From CAWFGS01 sp963815535 (GTDB lineage: Bacteria; Pseudomonadota; Alphaproteobacteria; Sphingomonadales; Sphingomonadaceae): a DNA stretch of 64,000 bases. The notes below the pieces were generated by a model. That model was not told the origin of the DNA, searched no databases, and worked only from the letters and a program-made list of their open reading frames with translations. Made by a program: the position numbers and the translations under genes. This document shows positions 53,013-61,565 of this stretch, one piece after another. The first letter of the stretch is position 1, and the number at the start of each line of letters is the position of its first letter. The stretch lies in assembly GCA_963815535.1 (NCBI GenBank), contig CAWFGS010000006.1, positions 62,001-126,000 of the forward strand, in the 5' to 3' direction.

Positions 53013-53564
53013 ATGCGAACGGCTTTTATTATCATGATGGCAACGGGCGCTCTGGTGGCGGGCCAACCCGCGACGGCGCAGGAAACCGATACATTCGGGA
53101 CCGGACCGGTGTTTGGCGACTTCGGTCCGCATGCACCGGTCGAGGGGATAGCCCCATTTCCCGACGACACACGGTTCGCGCATGCGTTCGACGTGGCCGA
53201 GGCGGGTTCGGGCAAGGCGCGCAATCGCGATTTCGAAAGCGCGGCACGGTTCGTCAACATGCATGTCGCAGCCGGTGTCGATCGCGATAATATCCGTGTG
53301 GCGGTCGTGGTTCACGGCGGCGCAGTGCGCGATTTGCTGACGGACGACGCATGGAGCGCGGACGGGCGTGGCGAGGCAAACCCTTCGTCGTCGATGGTGC
53401 GCGCCATGATGGATGCCGGTGTGCGGTTCATCGTGTGCGGCCAAAGCGCGGCGGGGCAGGGAATTGCGCGCGACGAGCTGATACCGGATGTGGAAATGGC
53501 GCTTTCCGCCATGACCGCGCATGCGCTTTTGCAGCAGCGCGGCTACACCGTAAATCCGTTTTGA
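53013..53564 (+). CDS. Secreted DsrE/F-like protein
   Basis: A 183-residue protein with signal peptide IIMMATGALVAGQPATAQ. The mature part has a DsrE-like fold pattern: FARAFDVAEAG-like strand (HAFDVAEAGSGKA), then SAARFVNMHVAAGVDRDNIR, RVAVVVHGGAVRDLL, and the Cys motif GVRFIVCGQSAAGQG, with the helix MTAHALLQQRGYTVNPF at the end. DsrE-type proteins often carry sulfur on that Cys. A periplasmic sulfur-carrier or binding role is possible. It sits 10 bases after ruvA and 82 before ruvB, an unusual place. Confidence 0.75.
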   Translation: MRTAFIIMMATGALVAGQPATAQETDTFGTGPVFGDFGPHAPVEGIAPFPDDTRFAHAFDVAEAGSGKARNRDFESAARFVNMHVAAGVDRDNIRVAVVVHGGAVRDLLTDDAWSADGRGEANPSSSMVRAMMDAGVRFIVCGQSAAGQGIARDELIPDVEMALSAMTAHALLQQRGYTVNPF

Positions 53565-53645
53565 ATGTTCGCCCGTAATGGTGTTCGTCATATCGTCCTT
53601 TCATGCCGGGTGTCGGAATGGCGAACGCGAAAATTGTAGATATGC

Positions 53646-54698
53646 ATGACTGATTCGATTTCCCTCCAATCGCCCGAACGCCAGCCGGAAGACATCGACG
53701 CGGCGTTGCGCCCGAAAACCCTGTCCGAATTTGTCGGGCAGGAGGGGGCGCGCGACAATTTGCGTGTGTTTATCGAGGCTGCGCGCGGGCGTAACGAGGC
53801 GATGGACCATGTGCTGTTCTTCGGCCCGCCGGGCCTGGGCAAGACCACTTTGGCGCAGATCGTGGCGAAGGAACTGGGCGTCGGTTTTCGTGCCACATCC
53901 GGCCCCGTCATCGCCAAGGCGGGCGATCTGGCAGCGCTGCTGACCAATCTGGAGGATGGCGACGTCCTGTTCATCGATGAAATCCATCGCCTCAATCCCG
54001 TGGTGGAAGAAGTGCTCTATCCCGCGATGGAAGATCGCGCTCTCGATATCATCATCGGGGAGGGGCCATCGGCGCGCAGCGTGCGGATCGACCTGCCGCC
54101 TTTCACGCTGGTCGGCGCGACCACCCGGCAGGGGCTGTTGACGACCCCCCTGCGCGACCGGTTCGGTATTCCCGTGCGACTGAATTTCTATACCGAGGCG
54201 GAGCTGGAGCGGGTTGTCACGCGCGGTGCGACCTTGCTGGGCGTCGCTATCGATCCCGCCGGTGCGCGCGAGATCGCCCGCCGGGCGCGCGGAACGCCAC
54301 GGGTCGCCGGGCGTCTGATGCGCCGGGTGCGGGATTTTGCGGCGGTGGCGGGCGATGGTACGGTCACGGCGAAGGTCGCGGACGATGCGCTGACCCGGTT
54401 GGAAGTCGATCGGCTGGGCCTGGACGCTATGGATCGCCGTTATCTGACCATGATTGCCGACATATACAAAGGCGGACCGGTTGGCGTCGAGACGCTGGCG
54501 GCGGGTCTGTCCGAACCGCGCGACACGGTGGAGGAGGTGATCGAACCGTACCTCATCCAACTGGGGCTGGTCGCGCGGACGGCGCGCGGACGATGTCTGA
54601 ACGACTCGGCGTGGCATCACCTTGATCGGCAGCCACCGAGCCGCGAAAAACGCGGTGAAGATCGCTCACAATCCGGGCTTTTCGACCCCGAGCCTTAA
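53646..54698 (+). CDS. ruvB: Holliday junction branch migration helicase RuvB
   Basis: AAA+ motor that pulls DNA through the RuvA-bound junction. 350 residues: ALRPKTLSEFVGQEGARDNL, Walker A FFGPPGLGKTTLA (60-68), Walker B VLFIDEIHRLNPVVEEVLYP, the sensor GATTRQGLLTTPLRDRFGI, and the C-terminal winged helix with PYLIQLGLVARTARGR. Complete. The C-terminus runs about 20 residues further, basic then acidic (REKRGEDRSQSGLF). Confidence 0.97.
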   Translation: MTDSISLQSPERQPEDIDAALRPKTLSEFVGQEGARDNLRVFIEAARGRNEAMDHVLFFGPPGLGKTTLAQIVAKELGVGFRATSGPVIAKAGDLAALLTNLEDGDVLFIDEIHRLNPVVEEVLYPAMEDRALDIIIGEGPSARSVRIDLPPFTLVGATTRQGLLTTPLRDRFGIPVRLNFYTEAELERVVTRGATLLGVAIDPAGAREIARRARGTPRVAGRLMRRVRDFAAVAGDGTVTAKVADDALTRLEVDRLGLDAMDRRYLTMIADIYKGGPVGVETLAAGLSEPRDTVEEVIEPYLIQLGLVARTARGRCLNDSAWHHLDRQPPSREKRGEDRSQSGLFDPEP

Positions 54699-54915
54699 CC
54701 TTTCGGCAAGTTTGTGCGGCAGTTTGGTTCCATTGTGGGACAGGTGGCTGTTCGATGAACGGATCGGGTCGATTTTCTTGGCGGCAGGGCCGCTTTTCAT
54801 GGTTAACCCCGTTGCCGAACGCCCGTTTCGCGCCTCTCTATAGGGTCACAAGGACTGCCCCAGACCGGACCCGCCGGTCGATATGCAGCCGATGAACAGA
54901 TGAGAGAATTCGCCC

Positions 54916-57220
54916 ATGTCTATCAAGATGGCTCTGGCAAAACTATCCGCAACCGCAGCTGGCGGCGCCCTGCTCGCAGGCGGCGCGGTCCATGTCGCCG
55001 AACCGATGTCGACGGAAAATCCGTCCTACAAATCGGGCAAAACGGCGAAGGCGCAACCGGTTCAGTATGTGAAGCAGAAACGCGTCGCGGAACGGCGGAT
55101 CGAACCTGTGGAACGCCAGCGGCGCATCGTTCGGCGCGTCACCGAATGCGAACCGATCGACGGTTCGGGCATCGGGGCGCACGGCGCAAATTACAACAAC
55201 GGCGCCTATAATGGGGGCACGGTCGTCGGGACGGCCGATGCCAGTGGCTGTGCGCCGATCTATCGCACGACTTACGTGCCGACGCCCCTGCCACAGCTTG
55301 GCGGGTTTCGCGGCGGCGGCGGTGGCCAGGGCAGCGGCGTAACCGTCATCGGCGGCAGCGGCGGGTTCGGCGGCGGCTTTGGCGGCGGCGTGTTCGGTGG
55401 ATTCTTCGGTGGCGGCGGCGGCGGTTCCGGCGGCGGCAGCGTCGTCGTGACCAGCACCACGACCACATCGGGCGGATCCGGCGGTTCGGGTGGCAGCTCC
55501 ACCTCCGGCGGATCGACCAGCACTTCGGGCGGCTCCACGTCCGGCGGGACGACCACCGGTGGGACCACGAGTTCGGGCGGCGGAACGACGACGACCACCA
55601 CTTCGGGTGGGACAACCGGCGGCGACGGCACATCCGGCAGCAGTTCGGGCGGCATCAACATCATTATCAACAACACCAGCGGCGGCAGCACCACGACCAC
55701 GGGGGGTGTTTCCACCTCGACCGGCGGTGTGACCAGTGGCGGCAGCACGACCAGCACGGGAGGCGTTTCGACCTCCACCGGCGGGATCAGCACTTCCAGC
55801 ACCACCGGCGGGGTAACCAGTTCCACAGGCGGCATCAGTTCGACCAGCACCAGCGGCAGCGTGTCCAGCTCTTCGGGCAACGTTTCGAGTTCGTCCGGTG
55901 CGGTCAGCAGTTCGTCCGGCGCGATTTCGAGTTCGACGGGCAGCATCTCCAGCTCGTCCGGCAACGTGTCGAGCAGCAGCGGGGGCGTTTCCAGTTCCAG
56001 CGGCAACGTATCGAGCAGCAGTGGTGGGGTGAGCAGTTCCAGCGGCGGCGTGACCAGTTCGACCGGTGGTGTAACCAGCTCGACCTCGACCAGCACCGGT
56101 GGCATTTCGTCCAGCTCTTCGGGCAATGTGTCCAGCAGCAGCAGCGGCAACGTGTCCTCCAGTTCGTCGGGCAATGTGTCCTCCAGCAGCTCGACCTCCG
56201 GCAACGTCTCGTCGAGCACGTCGACCAGCGGTGGCAACACCGGTCGGGCGGAAACACGTCGGAGGCAACACCAGCGGCGGTAGCGGCTCCAGCAGCTCTT
56301 CCTCGTCTTCCAGCAGTTCGTCATCGTCGTCGAGCAGTTCTGGCGGCGGCAACACCAGCGGCGGCAGTAACGGCGGCGGCAGCAACGGGTCGTCCGGCTC
56401 CTCATCGAGCAGTTCTTCGGGCAGCTCGTCGTCCAGCAGCTCCACCGGCGGCTTCGGCGGCGGCAATACCAGCGGCGGTTCCGGCGGGTCCAATGGCGGA
56501 TCGTCCTCCTCGTCCAGTTCCTCTTCGTCTTCCAGCTCGTCATCGTCTTCGACGGGCGGCTTCGGTGGCGGGAACACCAGCGGCGGTTCGGGCGGCAGCA
56601 GTGGTTCGTCCTCCAGCTCTAGCAGCTCCAGTTCGTCGTCGTCTTCCAGCGGATCGTCCAGCGGCGGTTTCGGCGGGGGGAACACTTCCACCGGCGGTTC
56701 TTCGTCGTCATCCGGGTCGAGCAGTTCCAGCGGGTCGAGTTCGTCATCGGGCGGGACGTCCGGCAACACATCGGGCGGCACGACGAGCGGTCATCCCGGC
56801 ACGACGACCGGCGGCGGAACCAATGGCGGCAGTTCTTCGTCCTCCGGTTCGAGCAGCTCCAGCGGTTCCAGTTCGAGTTCGAGTTCGGGCGGAATTTCCA
56901 CCAGCACCGGCGGCAGCAACGGATCGTCGGGATCGAGCAGCTCCAGCGGCTCCAGCTCCTCTTCGGGCAGCAGTTCCAGCAGCGGTGGTAGCAATGGCGG
57001 CAGCACGGGCATCATCACCAGTTCGACCGGATCCAGTTCCTCCTCCAGCAGCTCCAGCTCTTCGTCGAGCAGCAGTTCGAGCAGCGGCGGGACAAGCGGT
57101 GGCAGCACCAGTGGCGGACCAGCCACCCCGGTTCCCGCACCGCCGATGACCATCCTGTTCGGCGCAGCTGCAGCAGCGATCCTGGGTCGGCGTCGGTTCA
57201 AACGGAAGAAAGCGGCCTAA
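54916..57220 (+). CDS. Very long Ser/Gly/Thr-repeat surface protein with PEP-CTERM-like tail; frame broken twice
   Basis: Apparent envelope protein, about 768 residues once rejoined. N-terminal signal-like stretch (MALAKLSATAAGGALLAGGA), a short globular part with a basic patch (RIEPVERQRRIVRRVTECEP), then Gly-rich, then long low-complexity arrays: seven-residue SSSSGNV/GGV units (about residues 310-440) and blocks of TGGFGGGNTSGGSGG alternating with poly-Ser runs. The tail reads PATPVPAPPMTILFGAAAAA then ILGRRRFKRKK: a Pro-rich motif, one helix and a basic cluster, as in PEP-CTERM sorting signals, with Ala where Glu is usual. The frame breaks at about 56243 and 56261; adding one base at each restores one chain. 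Confidence 0.75.
55430..57110 (+). repeat. Low-complexity repeat tract coding for Ser/Gly/Thr
   Basis: A 1.7-kb array of short GC-rich repeats (AGC, TCC, TCG, GGC and AAC/ACC codons) encoding the seven-residue and poly-Ser modules of the surface protein. Repeats are imperfect at the DNA level, which suggests selection on the protein. Such arrays are prone to assembly collapse, so true length is uncertain. Confidence 0.8.
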
Positions 57221-57244
57221 ACCGCATCAACATCCCAACGAAAG

Positions 57245-57278
57245 GAAGGGCGGCCCCGGAAACGGTGTCGCCCTTTCT
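57245..57278 (+). terminator. Terminator after the Ser-rich protein gene
   Basis: GAAGGGCGGC and a facing CGCCCTTTC form a hairpin around CCCGGAAACGGTGT with TTTCTT after it. It lies 25 bases after the stop of the Ser-rich gene. Confidence 0.65.
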
Positions 57279-57704
57279 TGCATTTGATGCCTTCAAGCCG
57301 GGTATGCAGTGCGAAGTTCAGCAGACGGTCCGACGTATCGTGTGCACTCCCAAACACGACCACTTCCCTGACGGTATCGAACCAGTTTTCGCGCGCTGGC
57401 GACGCCGCCGGTCATAGCATTGTGCAGAGGGTGGTGTGAGTGGAGGCTCGCCTTTTCAGCAAGTTGGAAAAGGTTTTCCGATCGGGCCGGACGAGCACCT
57501 GCCGTTCCGCATTTGGCTCACGCCACTCCGCCGAGCGGTTTCTGTTCGGTCGATATCAATGTGACGTCGTCGTCACACCGCGATGACACGGCCCCGGCCT
57601 GCACTTTTCCAGCGCATCAGCCGACGCTGCGCCCGGCTCCGTCATACGACGGAGGCGCGGGTGCAGGGTGGCGAGGCCTAAGTGGTCCTGGAAGGGTTTC
57701 GCGC
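57279..57704. other. Intergenic stretch between the Ser-rich gene and acnA
   Basis: About 425 bases without a gene I can support. It holds a 16-base hairpin at 57561-57576 (GTGACG, loop TCGT, CGTCAC) and an inverted repeat at 57676-57710 (GCCTAAG/CTTAGGC) that includes the acnA stop codon. Neither has a T-run. Long antisense frames opposite acnA start here but look like shadows of that gene. Confidence 0.45.
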
Positions 57705-60377
57705 TTAGGCGGCCAGTTTACGCAGCACGTAATGGAGGATGCCGCCATTGCGGTAATATTCCATTTCGTTGGCGGTATCGATCCGACATTTGGCGGTAAA
57801 GCTGGCGGTCGAGCCATCTTTGCGAGTCACTTCCACCGGCACGTCCTGCCCCGGCGTCAGATCGGCCAAGCCCTTGATGCTGAACGTGTCCTCGCCCGTC
57901 AGGCCCAACGTTTCACGCGTGTCGCCATCGGCGAACTGCAACGGCAGTACGCCCATACCGACCAGGTTGGAGCGGTGGATGCGTTCGAAACTTTCCACGA
58001 TCACAGCGCGCACGCCCAACAGGATAGTGCCCTTCGCCGCCCAGTCGCGGCTGGAACCGGTGCCGTATTCCTTGCCCCCGATCACGATCAGGGGGGTTCC
58101 GTCTTCCTTGTGCTTCATGGCGGCATCGTAAATCGCCATCTGTTCGCCATTATAGGTGGTGTAACCACCCTCGACGCCAGGAACCATTTCGTTCTTGATG
58201 CGGATGTTGGCGAACGTGCCGCGCATCATCACGTCGTGATTGCCGCGGCGCGAACCGTAGGAGTTGAAATCCGCCCGCGCGACCTGATTGCTAAGCAGAT
58301 ATTCGCCTGCGGGGCTGTCTTCCTTGATGGCGCCGGCGGGGCTGATGTGGTCGGTCGTTACGCTGTCGCCCAGCACTGCCAGCGGTTTTGCATCGGTGAT
58401 GTCGGTGATGGTGTCGGGCGTCATGCTCATCCCGTCGAAATAGGGCGGGTTGGCAACGTAGGTGCTGCCCGGCCGCCACTGATATGTGTCGCTGCCCGTC
58501 ACATCGATCGCCTGCCAATGCTCGTCGCCCTTATAGACATCGGCATAGCGGGTGACGAACATGTCACGATCGATCGCGCCGCTGCGGATTTCCGCGACTT
58601 CGGCATTGCTGGGCCAGATGTCTTTCAGGAACACGTCCGTTCCGTCCTGATCCTGACCGATCGGGGTGTCCACCATGTCGGTCGTGACCGTGCCGCGCAG
58701 GGCGTAGGCGACGACGAGCGGCGGACTGGCGAGGAAGTTCGCGCGCACATCGGGGGAAACGCGCCCTTCGAAATTGCGGTTGCCCGACAGGACGGATGCG
58801 GCGACGATGTCGTTGCCGTTGATCGCTTTGCTGATCGGCGCGGCGAGCGGGCCGGAATTGCCGATGCAGGTGGTGCAGCCATAACCGACCAGATCGAACC
58901 CGATCTGGTCCAGTTCGGACTGCAGGCCAGCCTTGATCAGATAATCCGTCACCACCTGGCTGCCGGGTGCAAGGCTGGTCTTGACCCATGGTTTGGGCTT
59001 GAGCCCGCGCGCATTCGCCTTTTTCGCGACCAGCCCCGCTGCGATCAGAACGTCGGGGTTCGACGTGTTGGTACAGCTGGTGATGGCCGCAATCACCACA
59101 TCGCCATCGCCGATATCGTGATCCTTGCCCTCGACGGCGGTGCGTTTGGCGGCGTCTTTCTTGTAAACCGATTTCAGCTCGCCGTTGAACAGATCGTCCA
59201 CTTCGGGAAGGGCGATCTTGTCCTGCGGGCGCTTCGGGCCGGCGAGGCTCGGCACCACGCTGCCGATATCGAGCGACAGGGTCTTGGTGAACACCGGTTC
59301 GTTTTCCGGCGTGAACCACATGCCCTGTTCCTTGGCATAGGCTTCGATCAGTTCGATCTGATCTTCGTCGCGGCCCGTCAGGCGCAGATAATCGATGGTC
59401 TTGTCATCGATACCGAAGAAACCGCAGGTCGCGCCGTATTCGGGCGCCATATTGGCGATAGTGGCGCGGTCCGCCAGGCTCAGTTTGGCGACGCCGGGGC
59501 CATAGAATTCGACGAAACTGCCGACCACGCCCACTTCGCGCAACATCTGCACAGCGGTCAGAACCAGATCGGTGGCGGTTACGCCTTCCGCCATTTCGCC
59601 GGTCAGTTTGAAGCCGACGACTTGCGGGATCAGCATGGAAATCGGCTGGCCCAGCATTGCGGCCTCGGCCTCGATCCCGCCGACGCCCCAACCCAGCACG
59701 CCCAAACCGTTGATCATGGTGGTGTGGCTGTCGGTACCGACGCAAGTGTCGGGATAGGCGACCATCGTACCGTCCGGCCCTTCGGACGACCACACGCCCT
59801 GGCCGATATGTTCCAGGTTCACCTGATGACAGATGCCGGTGCCGGGGGGGACAGCCTTGAAATTGTCGAGGCTCTTCGCGCCCCATTTCAGGAAGTCGTA
59901 GCGTTCGGCGTTGCGCCGATATTCCAGGTCCATATTCGCTTCCATCGCCTTGGGATGGCCGAATTCATCCACCATGACTGAATGGTCGATCACCAGATGG
60001 ACGGGAACCTGCGGGTTGATCTTCGCCGTATCGCCGCCCAGCGCACCGATGGCATCGCGCATCGCGGCAAGGTCCACCACGCACGGCACGCCGGTGAAAT
60101 CCTGCAACAGCACGCGCGCCGGGCGATATTGAATTTCGCTGCCGGTCTTGGGGTCGTTCTGCCAATCGGCGATGGCGCGAATGTCGTCCTCGCCCACGGT
60201 GAACCCACCATCTTCGAACCTGAGCATGTTTTCCAGCAGCACTTTCATGCTGAACGGCAGACGGGACACATCGCCGACGGTTTTTGCGGCTTTTTTCAAC
60301 GAGTAATAGGCGAACTCCTTGCCGCCGACTGTCATGGTGCTGCGGGTTTTCAGCGTGTCTTGGCCGATCTGGGTCAT
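57705..60377 (-). CDS. acnA: Aconitate hydratase A
   Basis: TCA-cycle enzyme isomerising citrate and isocitrate. The 890-residue protein has three 4Fe-4S cysteines at exactly the AcnA positions: Cys435 (SCTNTSNP) and Cys501/Cys504 (GCTTCIGNSGPL). Other family blocks are VPAGTGICHQVNLEH, DSHTTMINGLGVLGWGVGG, and the C-terminal swivel domain with GSRRGNHDVMMRGTFANIR and YGTGSSRDWAAKG. Likely monocistronic, with a candidate promoter 75 bases upstream. Confidence 0.98.
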   Translation of the reverse strand: MTQIGQDTLKTRSTMTVGGKEFAYYSLKKAAKTVGDVSRLPFSMKVLLENMLRFEDGGFTVGEDDIRAIADWQNDPKTGSEIQYRPARVLLQDFTGVPCVVDLAAMRDAIGALGGDTAKINPQVPVHLVIDHSVMVDEFGHPKAMEANMDLEYRRNAERYDFLKWGAKSLDNFKAVPPGTGICHQVNLEHIGQGVWSSEGPDGTMVAYPDTCVGTDSHTTMINGLGVLGWGVGGIEAEAAMLGQPISMLIPQVVGFKLTGEMAEGVTATDLVLTAVQMLREVGVVGSFVEFYGPGVAKLSLADRATIANMAPEYGATCGFFGIDDKTIDYLRLTGRDEDQIELIEAYAKEQGMWFTPENEPVFTKTLSLDIGSVVPSLAGPKRPQDKIALPEVDDLFNGELKSVYKKDAAKRTAVEGKDHDIGDGDVVIAAITSCTNTSNPDVLIAAGLVAKKANARGLKPKPWVKTSLAPGSQVVTDYLIKAGLQSELDQIGFDLVGYGCTTCIGNSGPLAAPISKAINGNDIVAASVLSGNRNFEGRVSPDVRANFLASPPLVVAYALRGTVTTDMVDTPIGQDQDGTDVFLKDIWPSNAEVAEIRSGAIDRDMFVTRYADVYKGDEHWQAIDVTGSDTYQWRPGSTYVANPPYFDGMSMTPDTITDITDAKPLAVLGDSVTTDHISPAGAIKEDSPAGEYLLSNQVARADFNSYGSRRGNHDVMMRGTFANIRIKNEMVPGVEGGYTTYNGEQMAIYDAAMKHKEDGTPLIVIGGKEYGTGSSRDWAAKGTILLGVRAVIVESFERIHRSNLVGMGVLPLQFADGDTRETLGLTGEDTFSIKGLADLTPGQDVPVEVTRKDGSTASFTAKCRIDTANEMEYYRNGGILHYVLRKLAA

Positions 60378-60451
60378 GGGCGGGTGTCCTTTTCGCGTCG
60401 TGGAAGGTCGGCGCGCTGGCAGCGTTCGCGGACCGGATTGAATTGAGGGTG

Positions 60452-60480
60452 CAACTGCGCGATGGCGCAGGGGAGGTCAA
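60452..60480 (-). promoter_or_regulatory. Candidate promoter of acnA
   Basis: On the minus strand TTGACC (60480-60475) is followed after 17 bases by CAGTTG (60457-60452), about 75 bases before the acnA start. The -35 is good and the -10 weak; the same CAGTT hexamer occurs in the exporter promoter at 3096-3124. Confidence 0.4.
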
Positions 60481-60538
60481 GGCAAGGTTAATACACGAAA
60501 CGCACGCGCAGCGCCAGTTGGTGGAGATACGGCGCCCG

Positions 60539-61447
60539 TCAGGCGGAGCTTTGCGGGGGCGGCGCATCGGCAGGGGTCAGCTTCGCCGGGCCGGTGGACG
60601 CGATCCAGCAACCCAGCACGATCAGCGCCGCACCTGCCAAGATCGCGGGTGTCACCGCTTCCCCGAACATCCAGTATCCGAACGCCGCCGCCCACAGAAA
60701 TCCCGTATATTCGATCGGGACGAGCACTTGCGCCTCCGCCCGCCCATACGCCCATGACAGGGCGATCGCTGCGCCGGTCGCCAAACCTGCGCCATAGGCG
60801 ATATGGCGCAGCGTTTCGGGATCCGGCCATATCAAAAGAAACGGCGCGGCAACCGCCAGGATCGCGCACACGACACCGTTCTGAAACGTGGCGACTTCCA
60901 CCGGTTTCGCGATCAGCGCCTGCTGCCGCTGCAATACCAGGTTCCAAGCGTAGAGCACGGCGGACAGGCTCAACGCGGCCAGACCGATCGCGGCATCGTC
61001 GCTCATCCGTTCGCGTCCGATCCGGCCCGCCACGATAATCGCGACGCCGATCACGCCCAGCACGGCGGCGGCAATTGCGCGCGGGCGAATGGTTTCACCC
61101 AACACCGTCGCGGCCAGAAACAAAGCGATCAGCGGCGCGATGAAAGACAGGGCGATCGCTTCCGCCAGCGGCAGGCGGATCAGCGCGAAGAAGAAACTGA
61201 GCGCCATCGCCGCAATGACCGCGCCGCGGATCAGATGCACTCGCAACACTGCGCGCGTCGGCCATTTCGTGCCGGTTACGGCCCAGACCGGCAGCATGAT
61301 CGCGGTGCCGATTGCGGTCCTGAGCAACAGCGCGCTGTAGGCGCCCACCGCGATGGCCGCGCTTTTCATGAACGCATCCATCGCCGAAAACAGCCCGATG
61401 CCCACGAAGGTCGCGATGATTGGCAGGAAGCGGTGGATGGGCGACAT
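60539..61447 (-). CDS. EamA/DMT-family membrane transporter
   Basis: A 302-residue protein with ten hydrophobic segments, organised as two EamA repeats: SPIHRFLPIIATFVGIGLFS, RGAVIAAMALSFFFALIRLP, ALSFIAPLIALFLAATVLGE in the first half and VCAILAVAAPFLLIWP, PIEYTGFLWAAAFGYWMFGE, PAILAGAALIVLGCWIAST in the second. Relatives export metabolites such as amino acids; the substrate is unknown. It reads from between acnA and the L,D-transpeptidase gene and is divergent from the latter. Start ATG 61447. Confidence 0.88.
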   Translation of the reverse strand: MSPIHRFLPIIATFVGIGLFSAMDAFMKSAAIAVGAYSALLLRTAIGTAIMLPVWAVTGTKWPTRAVLRVHLIRGAVIAAMALSFFFALIRLPLAEAIALSFIAPLIALFLAATVLGETIRPRAIAAAVLGVIGVAIIVAGRIGRERMSDDAAIGLAALSLSAVLYAWNLVLQRQQALIAKPVEVATFQNGVVCAILAVAAPFLLIWPDPETLRHIAYGAGLATGAAIALSWAYGRAEAQVLVPIEYTGFLWAAAFGYWMFGEAVTPAILAGAALIVLGCWIASTGPAKLTPADAPPPQSSA

Positions 61448-61565
61448 GGCGTGCGCGGTATCGCCGCCCGTTCACCGTTCGGCAAGCGATCATGGTTGAT
61501 GGCAAGCCGATGCATCTGTTACGATGTAGGGGATAGAGCCGCGTAATAGCGGCATTGTTGGGCAA

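Noticed and set aside
54943..56781. Long minus-strand open frames across the Ser-rich gene (612 and 423 residues)
   Set aside because: They are complementary shadows of GC-rich Ser/Gly repeats, giving Glu/Leu/Pro monotony with no start context. The plus strand has a signal peptide, ribosome context and a sorting-signal-like end.
55430..57110. Short repeats as a possible CRISPR array
   Set aside because: No direct repeats of 24-40 bases with unique spacers; the repeats are codon-phased Ser/Gly codons inside a reading frame.
57676..57710. Terminator of acnA formed by GCCTAAG/CTTAGGC
   Set aside because: Only seven paired bases with a 21-base loop and no T-run; it includes the stop codon, so it is too weak to claim.
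57420..59981. An 853-residue plus-strand open frame opposite acnA
   Set aside because: It mirrors acnA codons and shows His/Arg/Asp-rich composition without domains. acnA is fully conserved on the other strand.
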